This document shows, in pieces, positions 38,043 through 50,100 of a DNA stretch of 64,000 bases; position 1 is the first letter of the stretch; every line of letters begins with the position of its first letter. The translations under genes were made by a program, and so were the position numbers. This DNA is from Conoideocrella luteorostrata (taxonomy: Eukaryota; Ascomycota; Sordariomycetes; Hypocreales; Clavicipitaceae), in the NCBI GenBank assembly GCA_032433595.1, contig JASWJB010000243.1, positions 1 through 64,000 of the forward strand. The letters run 5' to 3'. The notes under the pieces were generated by a model. That model saw nothing but the letters and a program-made list of their open reading frames with translations. It was not told the origin of the DNA and did not search any database.

Positions 38043-41000
38043 CCATGGAGATGACTCTTCATAAAATTCATTCGGGATTTCGTCGCCCTTCTGCCCTCTG
38101 CCTGATCACCACGACGCGAGACAACATGAACACTCGCGCGGGCACGTGACTAGATCATCTGCTTCTAACCCCCCCTTCCTTACCTGAAAGTGGCTTAGCT
38201 CCTTCATTCGATAACAGAGTCATCCTTGAGTGTGGGCTTATCTATTCTTATCTACAGAAGTTCTGGGTCGTAATACATTTGTCCGTCATTCCACGATGAC
38301 ACACGGCGCACAGATCAAATTCCTTCTGCGAAGCCAATAACGTATATTGCACAATCAGAAGCCAACATCAGGAGCGGAATGGCACACGGCAGAACTCTCA
38401 ATGAATTGACGTTAGAGTAGGCAAGGACTGGCGCAGCCACGTTCTCCCCGCACCCGGTCAGAGTTTGCATCTTTTGCCGACATGCGACACAGTACGGAGA
38501 ATGTGAGTCTGATAAGGACTTCTGTTGTTGGATCGGTCCGGACAACGTAAACATCCGCTGACCTCGGCCACCTTGAGTGAGCTAGTCGCCGTAGTGGCTG
38601 ATTATGTGTTGTGCATACCATTAACAGCATGAAGTCTATGGGCTGGCCCCCCCCTTCTCCTTTTTGTTAGCTGATATTTGAATTTATGCCACCATTGTGA
38701 CTCCCGCCTACAGAGTTCAGATGCCAAGCAGCACATGCCATTGCAACCTCCATAATTAATATGGCAAGATAACCTTTTTGGCCCGGATGTCTCTACCAAG
38801 TTAGGCTCGAATCCCGACTCCAAGAGCGCATCCGGGGAAGGCGAATGGAGTAGCGCCGAAAGTCCGGGGTAAAAGCCCGCCACAAGAGGCTCCAAGACTC
38901 TGGCCACCGTCTCTAAAAGATAAGGTGCTGCAATAGGTGCGGCAATTGAGAGTCAACACATGCGACAATTGCTTGTGTGTTGCTGGCGGCGTGCTTCGAA
39001 ACAAGTCCAAGAAACACCTACAGCGGTAGGGCTTGCTTGCCATCGAAGGAAGCCACCCCCGACAAGTTAGAGACCTGTATTCTGTGGTGATTCCACTAAT
39101 GACTCGCTCCTCTCACACCCATCAATCAATGTAACGTCGCGAAAAGCGAGCGGTGGTTCACGGAATCACCATACACAGTGAGTTGAAGTGCACGTCGTAA
39201 AGCTTCGTGGATATCCTCCACAATTCTCAAACCGTGAGATTATCATCTTGTAACATGACGCGCTGTTATCACCGGTGCAGTAATGATAACCCGGCCAGTC
39301 AAATTGCGTGGCATCCACATAACAAAATGCTTGAAGTGTCTCGTCTTTTCTGACAAGACCAAGTCTGCTGGTTAATCTCAGCCGAGCCATTGAAATTGGT
39401 ACACAGTGGCCACCGTAGTCCCTGACGAGCGTGCTGTCAGTTCACATATATCTCAATTCCCTGCTAAAAAAACGGCAGCTTTCCATGTGGTGAGAAACGC
39501 TGACACGGCCCCCTTCAGCTTCCGATGACCGCAGGAAAAAGGTCCACAGTTGGTCTTTACTGGATAAGAGGCATATATGTACAATTGATTTCTCGCTGAG
39601 ATACCAGTTCAAGATGTGTGGCATCGGAGCTCTAGTGCGGCCGAGGCACCCCGTATAATGGGCGGTACCTGCAGGGCACCCACCACCTGCTTCCAAGCCT
39701 GCAAGGGCGTGTGCTGAGCCAAGCGAACGATTGGAGCGGCCCTCAAATTTCTGCAAGGTCGACAGGTATTAGACCCTTGATCTGCAATGACATTCTTCCA
39801 GCCATGTTCACTACGTATGGAGTGTTATTAGTGAGTTGGTTCGTAGCCAGGAAACGATATTCGGGGACAGAAGAAGTCCATCCAGGCTGTGATGGTCCAT
39901 TTCACCGGATCATGAGGCGGCCAAGGCGACGTATAGTACGGGGAAGTGGCCCTGGCTAACCTTGGGGGCCGCCATTGTTTGCGCTGGCGCTAGAATGAAA
40001 CGTGGAACGGAACTGAGATTCGTGATGCGTCTCCCACAGTGGCAGCTGCTTCTCAGGGAGCCATGCCCGATAGAAGTCACTGACACTGCTTTGACTACTT
40101 AGCATGCTCGGCGGATGGGACCAAGTCTGGAGAGGAAGTTGAAAGGCGGAGACGGCGATACCGAAGCTTACTTCGGAAACACCACAAAGCCATCCTGGGG
40201 TCGGGGTCGGACACCGACCACACCGAGCGGAGCCCCGTAGTTGCTCCAAGCACTGCACAGTACTGCTCCGTATGGAGAGTACTGAGCACTTGTTCTCTCC
40301 ATCCGCTCGGCTCATTGAGCTCGTAACCAGGGGACACGTGGGCGCGGACTGCACGGGGAGGGGTGCAGTCTGAGCTTGACAACCACAAACACCAAGAGCA
40401 CTGGTGTAGACAGACATTCTGTTGTCATAGCAAGCTGCTGCCCCGTGCAAGATTACGTATGAACCCCCGTATTGTAGGGTTTCACGTGAAAGTGTCTACA
40501 ATACGATGGTTGAAGCTGTTGTAAGGGTGCGGGATGTTGCAACCCGTCCTGCCAAAAGGAAAGCAAGCCCCGAGCGACTATCAAGATGACTCCAGAGCTC
40601 CAGCCGAAAATGGCAGAGGAGAGAGCCAGGATCTTTTTGACGGGCAGAAAAAAAAACCGTTCAAATCTCTTGGAAGGTCAGGACTTTATTTGTGCCGTGC
40701 CGTGCCGGGTTGAAAAATACCTTTGAACTCACTAGACGGGCAGGAGATATAATTCCCACAGCCGCTTGGCAGATACTTTGTGCGTAACAGGACACGTATC
40801 GCCTTGACTACAGATGAACTACGGAGTATTTGTATGGTCTATGTTTGGCGTACTTTCGGGGAACACAGTATCCAGATTTGGAAGCTGGCCACTGGGCTGG
40901 TGCTACCGGATGCTTGAGGCTTAACCAGCGGGCTGGATCACCACTACTGCATGTCCCTTCGATTCTGGGGGCTTAAAAGGTACCCGGCAAGCGGTGCCGA

Positions 41001-44000
41001 ATCTGTTTGACAGGAATCCTCGTCTCTAACCAGACATTAAAGAAAGATTCACCGTACGTTGGCGTCCTCGAGCAGGATACTCCGTAGTGTGTCGTCGAGG
41101 AGTGAACACGGAAATCTGCCGAGGCAATCATCTTCTTGCCGTCTTCCGCGGCTGTACCGACTAATTAGGGATTAGCTCATGGGGCGTAGGCAAATGCGCG
41201 ACGGCCTGGCAGTAATGTAAGCCATTGCAGAACCGGATTGCGCGATTCATTACTCTGCTCCATGGCCCCATATTGTGGTGCTGCTAAAATCCCTCGGGAA
41301 AGACCTCATAATGCCATTATTGAATAGGGCTAATACTTACTGACTAGTTAGTTAGTTACTACTATTGGCCGCCCTGAAAATCAGGTTAAGAACTCGGTCG
41401 GCGAGTCTGGAGCCTGTCGTGGATATCGACAATATGTACTCCGTACTCCGTACGGGGAAAATTAAATGACGCCCCCGGAATTGCCGAATTCAGTTAGGTC
41501 CAGCGTCACCTTCAGAGGCCTTCAGTAGGCATCTGATGAAATGCTCAGGCGAGAGGAATTGCATAATAGGCGCTGGCAGACCTTTGCAAAATCAATGATG
41601 ACCTTGTTGCACCACCTTCTTAGCTGGCTCCAATGCATGACTGTAACGTCTCTGTTCAGCTTGCATTATTTGCGCCTGCTTGCGCTTGCCAGAAAGCGCC
41701 TCACGAGAGAGCACATGCAGTGGATCAGAGATACGACCATGTGCTCGGTAAGGATGGGGCTTGAGCTGATTGACAATTTAAACTATTGAATGAATAAAAA
41801 ACGCCAATGAAGGGGTTCAGAGAGTATCTTGGCCGCCACAAGCAAGGGCATGAACGACGATCAACCCCCCACCCTGGCGATTCTCATCCCCAGAATTGGC
41901 CACCCTTTTCCGTCGTGGTTGCTTTGAATCGGTATCACCCCAGTTAGCTGACACGTTCAGCGAGATAAGGCACACAGCCTTGAATGAGATACCTGGGGCA
42001 CTGGGGGAAATCTCCGGCCGGAGCAGTCGAACACTTGCATCCATAACATGGGGAAGGGCAGCTTGGGCCTCAGGGGGCTTGGGGCTAAAGCACATGATGC
42101 GTTGGCATGCCACATTTTGAATCCTTTGCCACACCGTTAGACTGATAAGCGCTATTATGGCTTGTCTATCGAGGCCAGTTGTCAATTTGGGGCAGGACAA
42201 CCCGACACCATAACGATGGGAGAGCCACCTGTACTCCCGTACTTGGGATCAGCATCATGTCTGGAGCGTCCCGTGTGGCGGCCGCGGAAGCTAATCTTGT
42301 GGCAGCCAACCCGAACATGAAATGTGCCAAGAAAAGGAAAGAATAAGAAAAACCAACCATCAAGGAGGTGGCGCAAACATCGCTGTCCAACCGGGGAAGC
42401 GTCCTGGCGTCCCCAACTGGCTTGTATTTTGGGGGCGACACCCGAGACACGATGAAAATGGGCGTATGAACCTTGCTGTCACGGCCGGGGTACTTTCAAG
42501 AGGTTACGATAGCCACTGAGGGTGTGTATTGTCTCATGCTATCTTGTTCTCTCTGCAGTTACTTATTGTACTAGTAATGTTTTCCCATTACGGAGTACAC
42601 GCACAAGAGTCTAGGAGCCCAAGTGTCTCGAACATGCGTTGGCATAACCTAGTTCCGCGGCGTGCCTACGAGATTAAGGCTGAACAAGGACGAACCGATC
42701 AAATTGACTTGTTATGGTATGGCCTGGTAAGTCGGGTATCTTTGTGGACGTTTGTATCAGGTCCGTATCATCAGAGGTAATCTTTAGCGAGAAGGTAAAC
42801 GATGGTGTCACAAGACGTGAGTCCGCGCTCTGGTTCAACCTGATATATGTAGTACTCCAAGAGGACCAGATATTGCGAGCTGAGCTTGTTCGTCGACGTC
42901 TGCATGCGATACGATTTTTTTGAGTCGCCCGTAGAAGCTGGTCTAATCATGTTTCATGTGTACCCGACTACAGTAGGGGGCCGCTCCCTATTGAAGCGGC
43001 GTCGAGACGATTTAGTCAGTGAGAGGGTTTTTGGATTGGACCTCGGGACGAACGCTCAATGTTGGCTGGCAAATAGGGAGGGGACAGAAGCAATTCTTTC
43101 TCTATCCCGGCTGGTTTGCCTCAGTGCGATACTCCGAACTCCGTACAGTAAACACAAATAATTCGACAATGCAAAACTGAAGTGCACGGAGTACAATACG
43201 ATACGGGCTTCTTTGCAGTGAATCCACGGCCCTGACACATTAGCCTAACTTGTACTCCGTATGGAGGCTTCGTCACCGGAAAGCGGGTATTGGCACCGTA
43301 AATAATTACCGACAGCCTGCTTGACAGCCTGGATGTCTGGTAGCATTAGTCCGCAGTCCGCAGTCGGCGGTTTGTACTCCGTACTCTGAATGTACTTCTG
43401 TGCGTACAATAGTTAACTTAGCCCAGAGACAACAAGGCTTGACGTTACACATTTGGGGGAGGCTCTGGGGAAATTGGTACGACGACGAGAATTGGCAACG
43501 ACCCCACAAATGGCTTCCCTTGGATCGGAGTAGGGAGACGTGGACGTGTACGGAGTATGTATGAGTGCCTAGGCGTGGGAGTGAAGGTGAACGTGGGTGG
43601 CATGAACAGCATCACAGCAGTACCGTTAATTTGAACTCCATACGGGGTACAAATTTAGCATCCAACGCAGCGGCCAGACGAAAAACACGGGGCGAATGAT
43701 GATTTCATGTAGGCGAGCCTTTGGGGACGAAAGTTGCTCAAAGGGAAGGCGCACTCCCTCCCTCAGCGACTTCTCGTAAGTCGCACCTACGTGTGCCTGG
43801 CCCAAGACCCAGCCAGACCCAGACCCAGACCAGACCGAGACAGCCTAGATTACGTGTTCGATCGAGACACGGAGGATGCCTCAAGATAAGGATTCTCGAA
43901 TCAATCAATAGCTTGAGTAATATTCATCGCGGGGAGGGGGGTGCTAAGTATGCCAAGGCAGCTTCTGAACTTCTCCCTGCCGCCAAGTAACATCAGGATG

Positions 44001-44999
44001 CTCCATCCATGTCCTCTATTCGTTGAGCACCAACGCTGCACAATTGAAAAAGTAGTGTTATGACGAGAGCCCGACTTGCTGTGCAACTCATTGGCGGGCT
44101 GAAGCCTAACTGCATCTAAGTACTCCGTAGACTCTGCAGTATGAACCAATGCAAGGCAAGGCGTGGCAAGGCAAGGCAAAGCAAAGCAAAGCCAAGCAAA
44201 AGCAAAAGCAAAAGCAAAAGCAAAGCAAAGCAAGTGCTGCCTGGTCAGCTTGTTCAGCGAGCCAGCCCCAGAGTGGCAGCCAACCTTAACCAGCAGGCCC
44301 TCCGCACGGGGTAAACGGCGTTTGGGCAGGGCAGGTACCATCCCGAACCGTGGAGTGCAGCACGGCTGCCGACGGCGAGTCTTTGTGACCGACGGACGTT
44401 AGCTGAAGTGTATCGGGTACTGCAAGGTCATTTCATTGTCGTAAGACCACAATCGAAATGGCGACATAGGTGCGTGGCCCTGGCTCTCCCGCAGAGCCAT
44501 CTCGCCCAGATACGGAGTGCTTTGTGTTACGATACTGTCTGGCATAGCACAATGCTTGCATCGGGTCGTCTTTCATGCAACTTCCAGCGGTGACCTTAGT
44601 CAGTGACTATCGGCGACCCGGCGATTAATTTGGGGCATTTATTTTATTTCTGTTTCTGTCCCTGAACCCCGAATGCGTCGAAATTTGCCGTCGTCCCCTT
44701 GATACATACATGCAGACTGCCCTGGATAGACGCTCACTGTTGATAATACTCCTGACCGCTCGGAGAGTGAATCCTATGGAATAAGAACCAATCATTCCAG
44801 CAAAGCTTGACACGACAAATGCTGCGCCCCACGCCGTGGCTGGAGGGACTGTGGAGATGTGGATGATAAAGCGCAGGACACAAAAAAAATGAAATCACCT
44901 GAAAGCCGCGCACTCAGTCCACATGTGCACGCCGACACAAAACTGCTACTAGGTGACCCGTCTAATATTCAATGACTGCTGCCATGGGCCATGTCGACT
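38043..44999. other. Long gene-free stretch upstream of CRE1
   Basis: Nearly 7 kb without a supportable gene. It contains motif copies near 38494, 40265, 40818, 41080, 41437-41455 (tandem), 42588, 43130, 43185, 43253, 43375, 43550, 44120 and 44510, and a GCAAA/GGCAA minisatellite (44151-44234). Open frames of 60-165 codons occur on both strands without recognisable domains or codon bias. Some of the stretch may be CRE1 regulatory DNA or transcribed non-coding DNA, but the sequence does not show it. Confidence 0.5.
44151..44234. repeat. GCAAGG/GCAAA minisatellite
   Basis: Five- and six-base units (GCAAG, GCAAA, AGCAAA) are repeated about 15 times in a row over 84 bp. It lies in non-coding DNA about 1.7 kb upstream of CRE1. 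It is a slippage-type repeat. Confidence 0.85.
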
Positions 45000-45959
45000 T
45001 CACCCGTTCACCTTGGTCGGTAACAGCTTGCATATTGTAGACACTTAAAGGAGACAATAGGGGAGGGGTGGCAGCAAACAACTCGCGCGCTGCAAGCACG
45101 GGTGTGCCGGCAGAATGACACCCCCGTGTCAGCCCCCAGCCGGCCCCAGCCAAGCCACTAACTCCCCCAACCAGGGAGAAAAACATCTGGGGCGCGTAAT
45201 TGTATGGCGGGTGCGAAAATCTGTGCAGGTACCTTCGTTTGCCGAGTACCTCCATGTCCCGTTGTCGGGGTGGGGTGGAGATGGAGGGGAGGGGAAGAAG
45301 GGAGGGGGGGGGGTGGCCTGCGAAATTTCTGTCCAAGGCAGGTACAATAAACGGCAGCGTGCCAAGTACCACCACTTACACTATCCGCCCGACAGCCAAG
45401 GCCGCCCGGAAACTTAGTCACATCACTGTAGACCTCCTGCTCCGCATCCCTCCCTACCACTGCCACTCGCTGCCTGCCTGTAACCAGTCGCGAGAGCTGC
45501 AGCCCCAGCGACGATTCGAAAGAGGCTTTGGTGCTTCACGCCCCTCCACTCCCGAGCGGCGTCTGTTTTACCGCCCTGTGCCGACTCTCCAGCGCACGAT
45601 CCTGCCTGTGGTTGCTTTGGTTTTAAGCTCCCTCACAGGCGGTACTTGCTACACCCTGGACAGCCCGCACGCTGTATCGTTCCGGCCAAACCCGCCCTTT
45701 AAAACCATAACCTCCCCCTCGTCCCCTCCTCCTAAAAAAGATTCCTCCGTTTCTTCCCACCCCAGACACGACAACGACTCTCACACCTCTCAACCAACTC
45801 GGATCTCTAATTCAAACTCATCTCCTTGCAGGACGACCTCCAACATATCAAACAACGGGTCTGTCGCAGGTCAACAAATACAACCCGAGCCAATCTCTTG
45901 CAGCTGCTGCTGATAGAGAGAAATATATACAATTTTCTGCCTGCGGTGTTGCGAATCAC
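45000..45959 (+). promoter_or_regulatory. CRE1 promoter and C/T-rich leader
   Basis: A purine tract (about 45271-45313, ending in ten G) contains adjacent matches to the CreA/CRE1 consensus SYGGRG: GTGGGG at 45270-45275 and GTGGAG at 45275-45280. CTCCAC (45544-45549) is a match on the other strand. Paired sites fit the autoregulation known for CreA/CRE1 genes, but the consensus is short and these could be chance. The last 300 bp are rich in C and T, as in long fungal leaders. An open frame (45200-45913) ends 46 bases before the CRE1 start and would be a long upstream frame if transcribed. Confidence 0.5.
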
Positions 45960-47195
45960 ATGCAACGATCACAGTCGGCAGTTGACTTCAACAACTTGCT
46001 GAACCCTTTAGCTCAAGCTGAACACAACAACTTAGGTCCCCAAAAGGGCGACGCCGCAATGGCAAGCGCATCAGTCACCGTCATCAAGCCCAACGGGCCT
46101 CTACCCGGAGCCCAGGCCTCGGAGACGACAACCGAACTTCCTCGCCCTTACAAATGCCCTCTTTGTGACAAGGCCTTCCACCGTCTGGAGCACCAGACCC
46201 GACATATCCGCACGCACACGGGTGAGAAACCACATGCCTGCCAGTTCCCTGGTTGCAGCAAGAAGTTCTCTCGCTCTGATGAATTGACTCGCCACTCGAG
46301 AATTCACAACAACCCCAACTCACGTCGCGGCAACAAGGGCCAGCACCACCATCATCACCATCACCAGCATCACCACCAAGGTTTACCTCCTCACATGCAT
46401 CCTGAGGGCATGATGGCTCCTCCTCCGGCGCCCAAGGCAATTCGCTCTGCCCCTACTTCAACGCTTGCCTCGCCTAACGTGTCTCCTCCCCATTCTTTCG
46501 CCTCCTTCGCCCAGCACCCTCAGCAAACCATGCATCCTTACAGCCGTGGTGGTGACATCTCAATGCTGGCAAAGGCTGCTACTCAGGTTGAGCGTGAGAC
46601 TCTGGGTGCTCCTACGAACCATGGTACTCGACATTACTACAATCACGGCATGCACGGCTCTCGTGGTCACGCCAGCGGACTGTCCTCGTACCATATGGCC
46701 AGATCTCACTCTAACGACGACCATGACGACCATTATAACGGCGCCATGCGCCACGCCAAGCGCTCAAGACCCAACTCACCCAACTCAACGGCACCATCCT
46801 CGCCCACCTTCTCTCATGATTCCCTTTCTCCTACTCCGGACCACACTCCGATTGCCACCCCTGCCCATTCTCCTCGTCTCCGGCCTTTTTCGGGCTATGA
46901 GCTGCCAAGTATCAGGAACCTTTCTCTTGTGCACAATACAACGCCGGCCTTGGCCCCAATGGAGCCGCATCTGGACACTCCCCAGTTCCCACCTCAAATA
47001 AACGCTCCTCGCAGTAATGGCATGTCTCTGACGGATATCATCAGTCGTCCTGATGGTGCTCAGCGTAAACTCCCAGTTCCGCAAGTACCAAAAGTGGCTG
47101 TTCAGGATATGCTCGCAGAACATGGATTTAGTAATAGTGGCAGAAGCTCGACCGCTGGAAGCCTGGCTGGTGGCGATCTCATGGATCGGGTATAG
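45960..47195 (+). CDS. CRE1: Carbon catabolite repressor CRE1/CreA
   Basis: A single exon encodes 411 residues, as expected for hypocrealean CRE1. This C2H2 zinc-finger repressor binds SYGGRG sites and shuts down genes for alternative carbon sources and plant-wall enzymes when glucose is present. The N-terminus [16 protein letters not shown] and the [10 protein letters not shown] block are family hallmarks. Finger 1 is C66-C69-H82-H86 ([20 protein letters not shown]) and finger 2 is C94-C99-H112-H116 ([19 protein letters not shown]). A His/Gln run (about 128-141) follows. A serine/proline-rich middle and the acidic and repression segments come next ([33 protein letters not shown] then PKVAVQDML). 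The first ATG is used; a second in-frame ATG at codon 34 would drop the conserved start and is less likely. No other gene lies within 7.9 kb upstream or 10.2 kb downstream. Confidence 0.98.
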   Translation: MQRSQSAVDFNNLLNPLAQAEHNNLGPQKGDAAMASASVTVIKPNGPLPGAQASETTTELPRPYKCPLCDKAFHRLEHQTRHIRTHTGEKPHACQFPGCSKKFSRSDELTRHSRIHNNPNSRRGNKGQHHHHHHHQHHHQGLPPHMHPEGMMAPPPAPKAIRSAPTSTLASPNVSPPHSFASFAQHPQQTMHPYSRGGDISMLAKAATQVERETLGAPTNHGTRHYYNHGMHGSRGHASGLSSYHMARSHSNDDHDDHYNGAMRHAKRSRPNSPNSTAPSSPTFSHDSLSPTPDHTPIATPAHSPRLRPFSGYELPSIRNLSLVHNTTPALAPMEPHLDTPQFPPQINAPRSNGMSLTDIISRPDGAQRKLPVPQVPKVAVQDMLAEHGFSNSGRSSTAGSLAGGDLMDRV

Positions 47196-50100
47196 GATAC
47201 TCGGTGCGATCGTTACTTGTACGACATGATGACTTTGGGATATAGAGGCATAGATAGAGTTGGCGTTTATGGGCTACATATGCGAGGACGACAGTCACCT
47301 ACGCATCTTTGAGAACTTTGGCTTTCCTTTTCTTGCACCGCTATATTTATTTTCTTTTTTCTCAGTTTTTTTTATGGACAGGAAGTACATCAGGAAGGAC
47401 TATATAAACATCACCACTTTTTTTTTTAAACCCCTGGTGGATTCTTATTCTTCAAGTTGATATTGTAAAAAATAATTGGATTGTATTGGGACTCCTTGTC
47501 ATGGCCCCTGAAGTGGGTGAAGTGGAGGACCATGGAAATTACGGGTAGAGAAGCCAGGATCATGAGAAAGACAGAGAACTACTTCCGCATTTTCTCAAAG
47601 ATTGTGTATGCACGTCACTGGTGACTCTTCTGATCATTAATGTGGTTGCATCTTCGGACGCACACCTTGTGGCCAGCCATTGGAAGCCTAGTACTGTAAG
47701 GAAGAAGTGTGGGTGGTAGCACAGAGCAGGAGCAAGGATGGGACACATCTGCCTTTCAACAGGATGTTTACTAAAGACGATATTATTCAAACTCTTAGCT
47801 CCGCAACTCTAATCTTCTCTTTCATAAAACAAGCTGCTCAATCCATTTAGGATAACACACTTTGGCTCCTATGTCTCCTATGTCTCCTCCGCCTCTCATT
47901 TTACCCGGATAGAGGGAGTACTTCCTGGGGCAGTGGTGACCGTTTTCTCGAGCCGAGCGAACTGACTATATTGCTGCCGACACGGTGCATGCTAGCACAG
48001 CTCTAATCTTTTTTGGTGTGCTCTGTAAGCGAGGGCGGCTCTTTAACCATTCTCTTCTGTCTCGTCTCCACCACCCCAGTCTGTTGTCTTTCATCAGGAC
48101 GACAAGATTGGAAGTTGATTACTGGAATGAAGGGAACACCTTTCATTCTTTCCCTACTCACTTTTTCACGCAATGTCCCCCACAAAGTTTGTTTTCCTTC
48201 CCACTAGACATTCCGGGGTCACAAGCATCCGGAAAGACAGAGAGACTCGTGCCTGTGAGTGACTACTCGTATGCTCGTTTCAACTATTCCGTGGAGTGTA
48301 ACTAGGTAGTCTACGCGAAGTACATGTATTGAGTACATGTTGTTACTTGTAGTACCATTCTACTCACCACTCAGCGAGGAAACAGGTTTCATTGCCTTAC
48401 ATGAACATCGTCTTCATGCGTTTTCGCCGCTCCTGGCTAAGGACGTTCCATTCCGTTACACATAAAGTCAGGGAGGAGCTCATTTTTTCACTGCTGATCA
48501 CGTCATCGAGCTGACACCATTTGGCAGTGAATCCAAGTGGTTGGAAGCAAGCGCCGTAAAGGGCTGGAAAGAAGCACTAACCGCCATCCAGCTGTGGTCG
48601 ACAGAAGTCACTCCTCCAATGATGGCAGCGACGGGTATCCGGGACACTTCCGTCTTCGAATCTTTTGGATGTAGGGGATTGGAGCCCTGCAAGTGGCTGT
48701 ACTATAGGAGGCGGCTAGACAATTGTTCATCACACCAAGCCCGAAGACGGCTCCCACGCGCGCGGAAGCACTCACACAGATGCCTCCTATTTCTTCTGAG
48801 ACAGCATTATGTTGCTTCACCGCTCAGGAAGGGGACGAATGAGGAGTTGCCCATAGAGCCTGTGTGCGGACAAGACCAAGGCTAAGCTTTCCCACCGGCA
48901 CTGTCCATTGCAATCGTGCATGTACGGGTGGTGGAACCTTCAAAGCGGCCGATCTAAGTTGCGGGTCAGAAACCCTCAGTCTCACATAGCGCGGCGTCCT
49001 GGTGTCACAAATTCAATGCCAGTCGGTGGTGTGACAACGTCAGCCGTCTCTTTTCTTACAGCACAGAGCTAATGGTCCCCCCCCCAGCTGCCTTTAACTT
49101 GCGGAGTACTCCGTACATCTACGGAGTACTTGGACTAGGCATCCGGTCCGGCCTGTGCCATGGGGAAATCCGGTGATAGAAGGTGGGGACTTCGTGGCTG
49201 CATTAGGTGTAAAGATTGACTGCTGCACAAGCCGTTGGCGTCAGATCAGCCTGTGTCGCATATATGAACAAGCGTGTTGGGTGTGGGTGAGAAAATTTCT
49301 TCCAAAGTATCTGCACAATAGAGTAGGATGGCGAGTCGGACATGTCGGGGGAAAGATGATTCGGCCACCATTATGGCGCCGTGAGCTGTGGATGTCGTTG
49401 GCACTTGGCGTGGAGGCTGCTGCGCTGCACAACACACGGATTGCAGTGATTCTCCGCAATAACTGGCATGGCACCGCTTCGACATTCCGTAGACGGCCGT
49501 TGCAGCCGCTGTAACTTTTGATGTTGTCACACGGTTGTAACTGGACACAGACGAGCCAGGTGCGTACAGAAACTTGAGGCCAAGCCGCACCATTCATCGG
49601 TAGGGTTGTTGCAGATGGTAGCCTGTGTGGCACGCCAATGTGGCAGAAGCGAGGGAACACATGCTGTTAGAATGGATGTCTACGAGGGGAGGAGGGGGGG
49701 GGGGGAGAATACAATCAGCGTCAATCACCACGGCCGACTTTCGGGAGACGATGCTCCTCGCTTCTCCAGGTTACTTACGGAGTACAGATCGGTCTGGGGC
49801 TGTCTGGGGTTGACGGCAGCTGGCAGCTGGCGATGTGCGTGCGACTTGACCCGATGGTTTTTTTTTTTTGGGCCGCCGGAGCAAATCTTTTCCTAGTTGG
49901 TCACATTTCAGTTTGTGGGGGTGGGGTTAATAGAGCGTGGCAGGCGGACGAAGGCTAAAAAGTGTTAGGAAGCAAGCGCCCAAAAAAGGGCTGAAAAACT
50001 ACGAGGGAACGAGGGGACAGTACTCCGTAGACGAGAAAGAAAGGCCTAGTCGTCGGGCTGGAGCCAGGGCTGCCCTTGTTTGCCCGTTACCGCACCATTT

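Noticed and set aside
45200..45913. 237-codon frame upstream of CRE1 as a separate protein gene
   Set aside because: Its composition follows the C/T-rich leader, no domain is visible, and it overlaps the expected CRE1 leader. I keep it only as a possible upstream frame.
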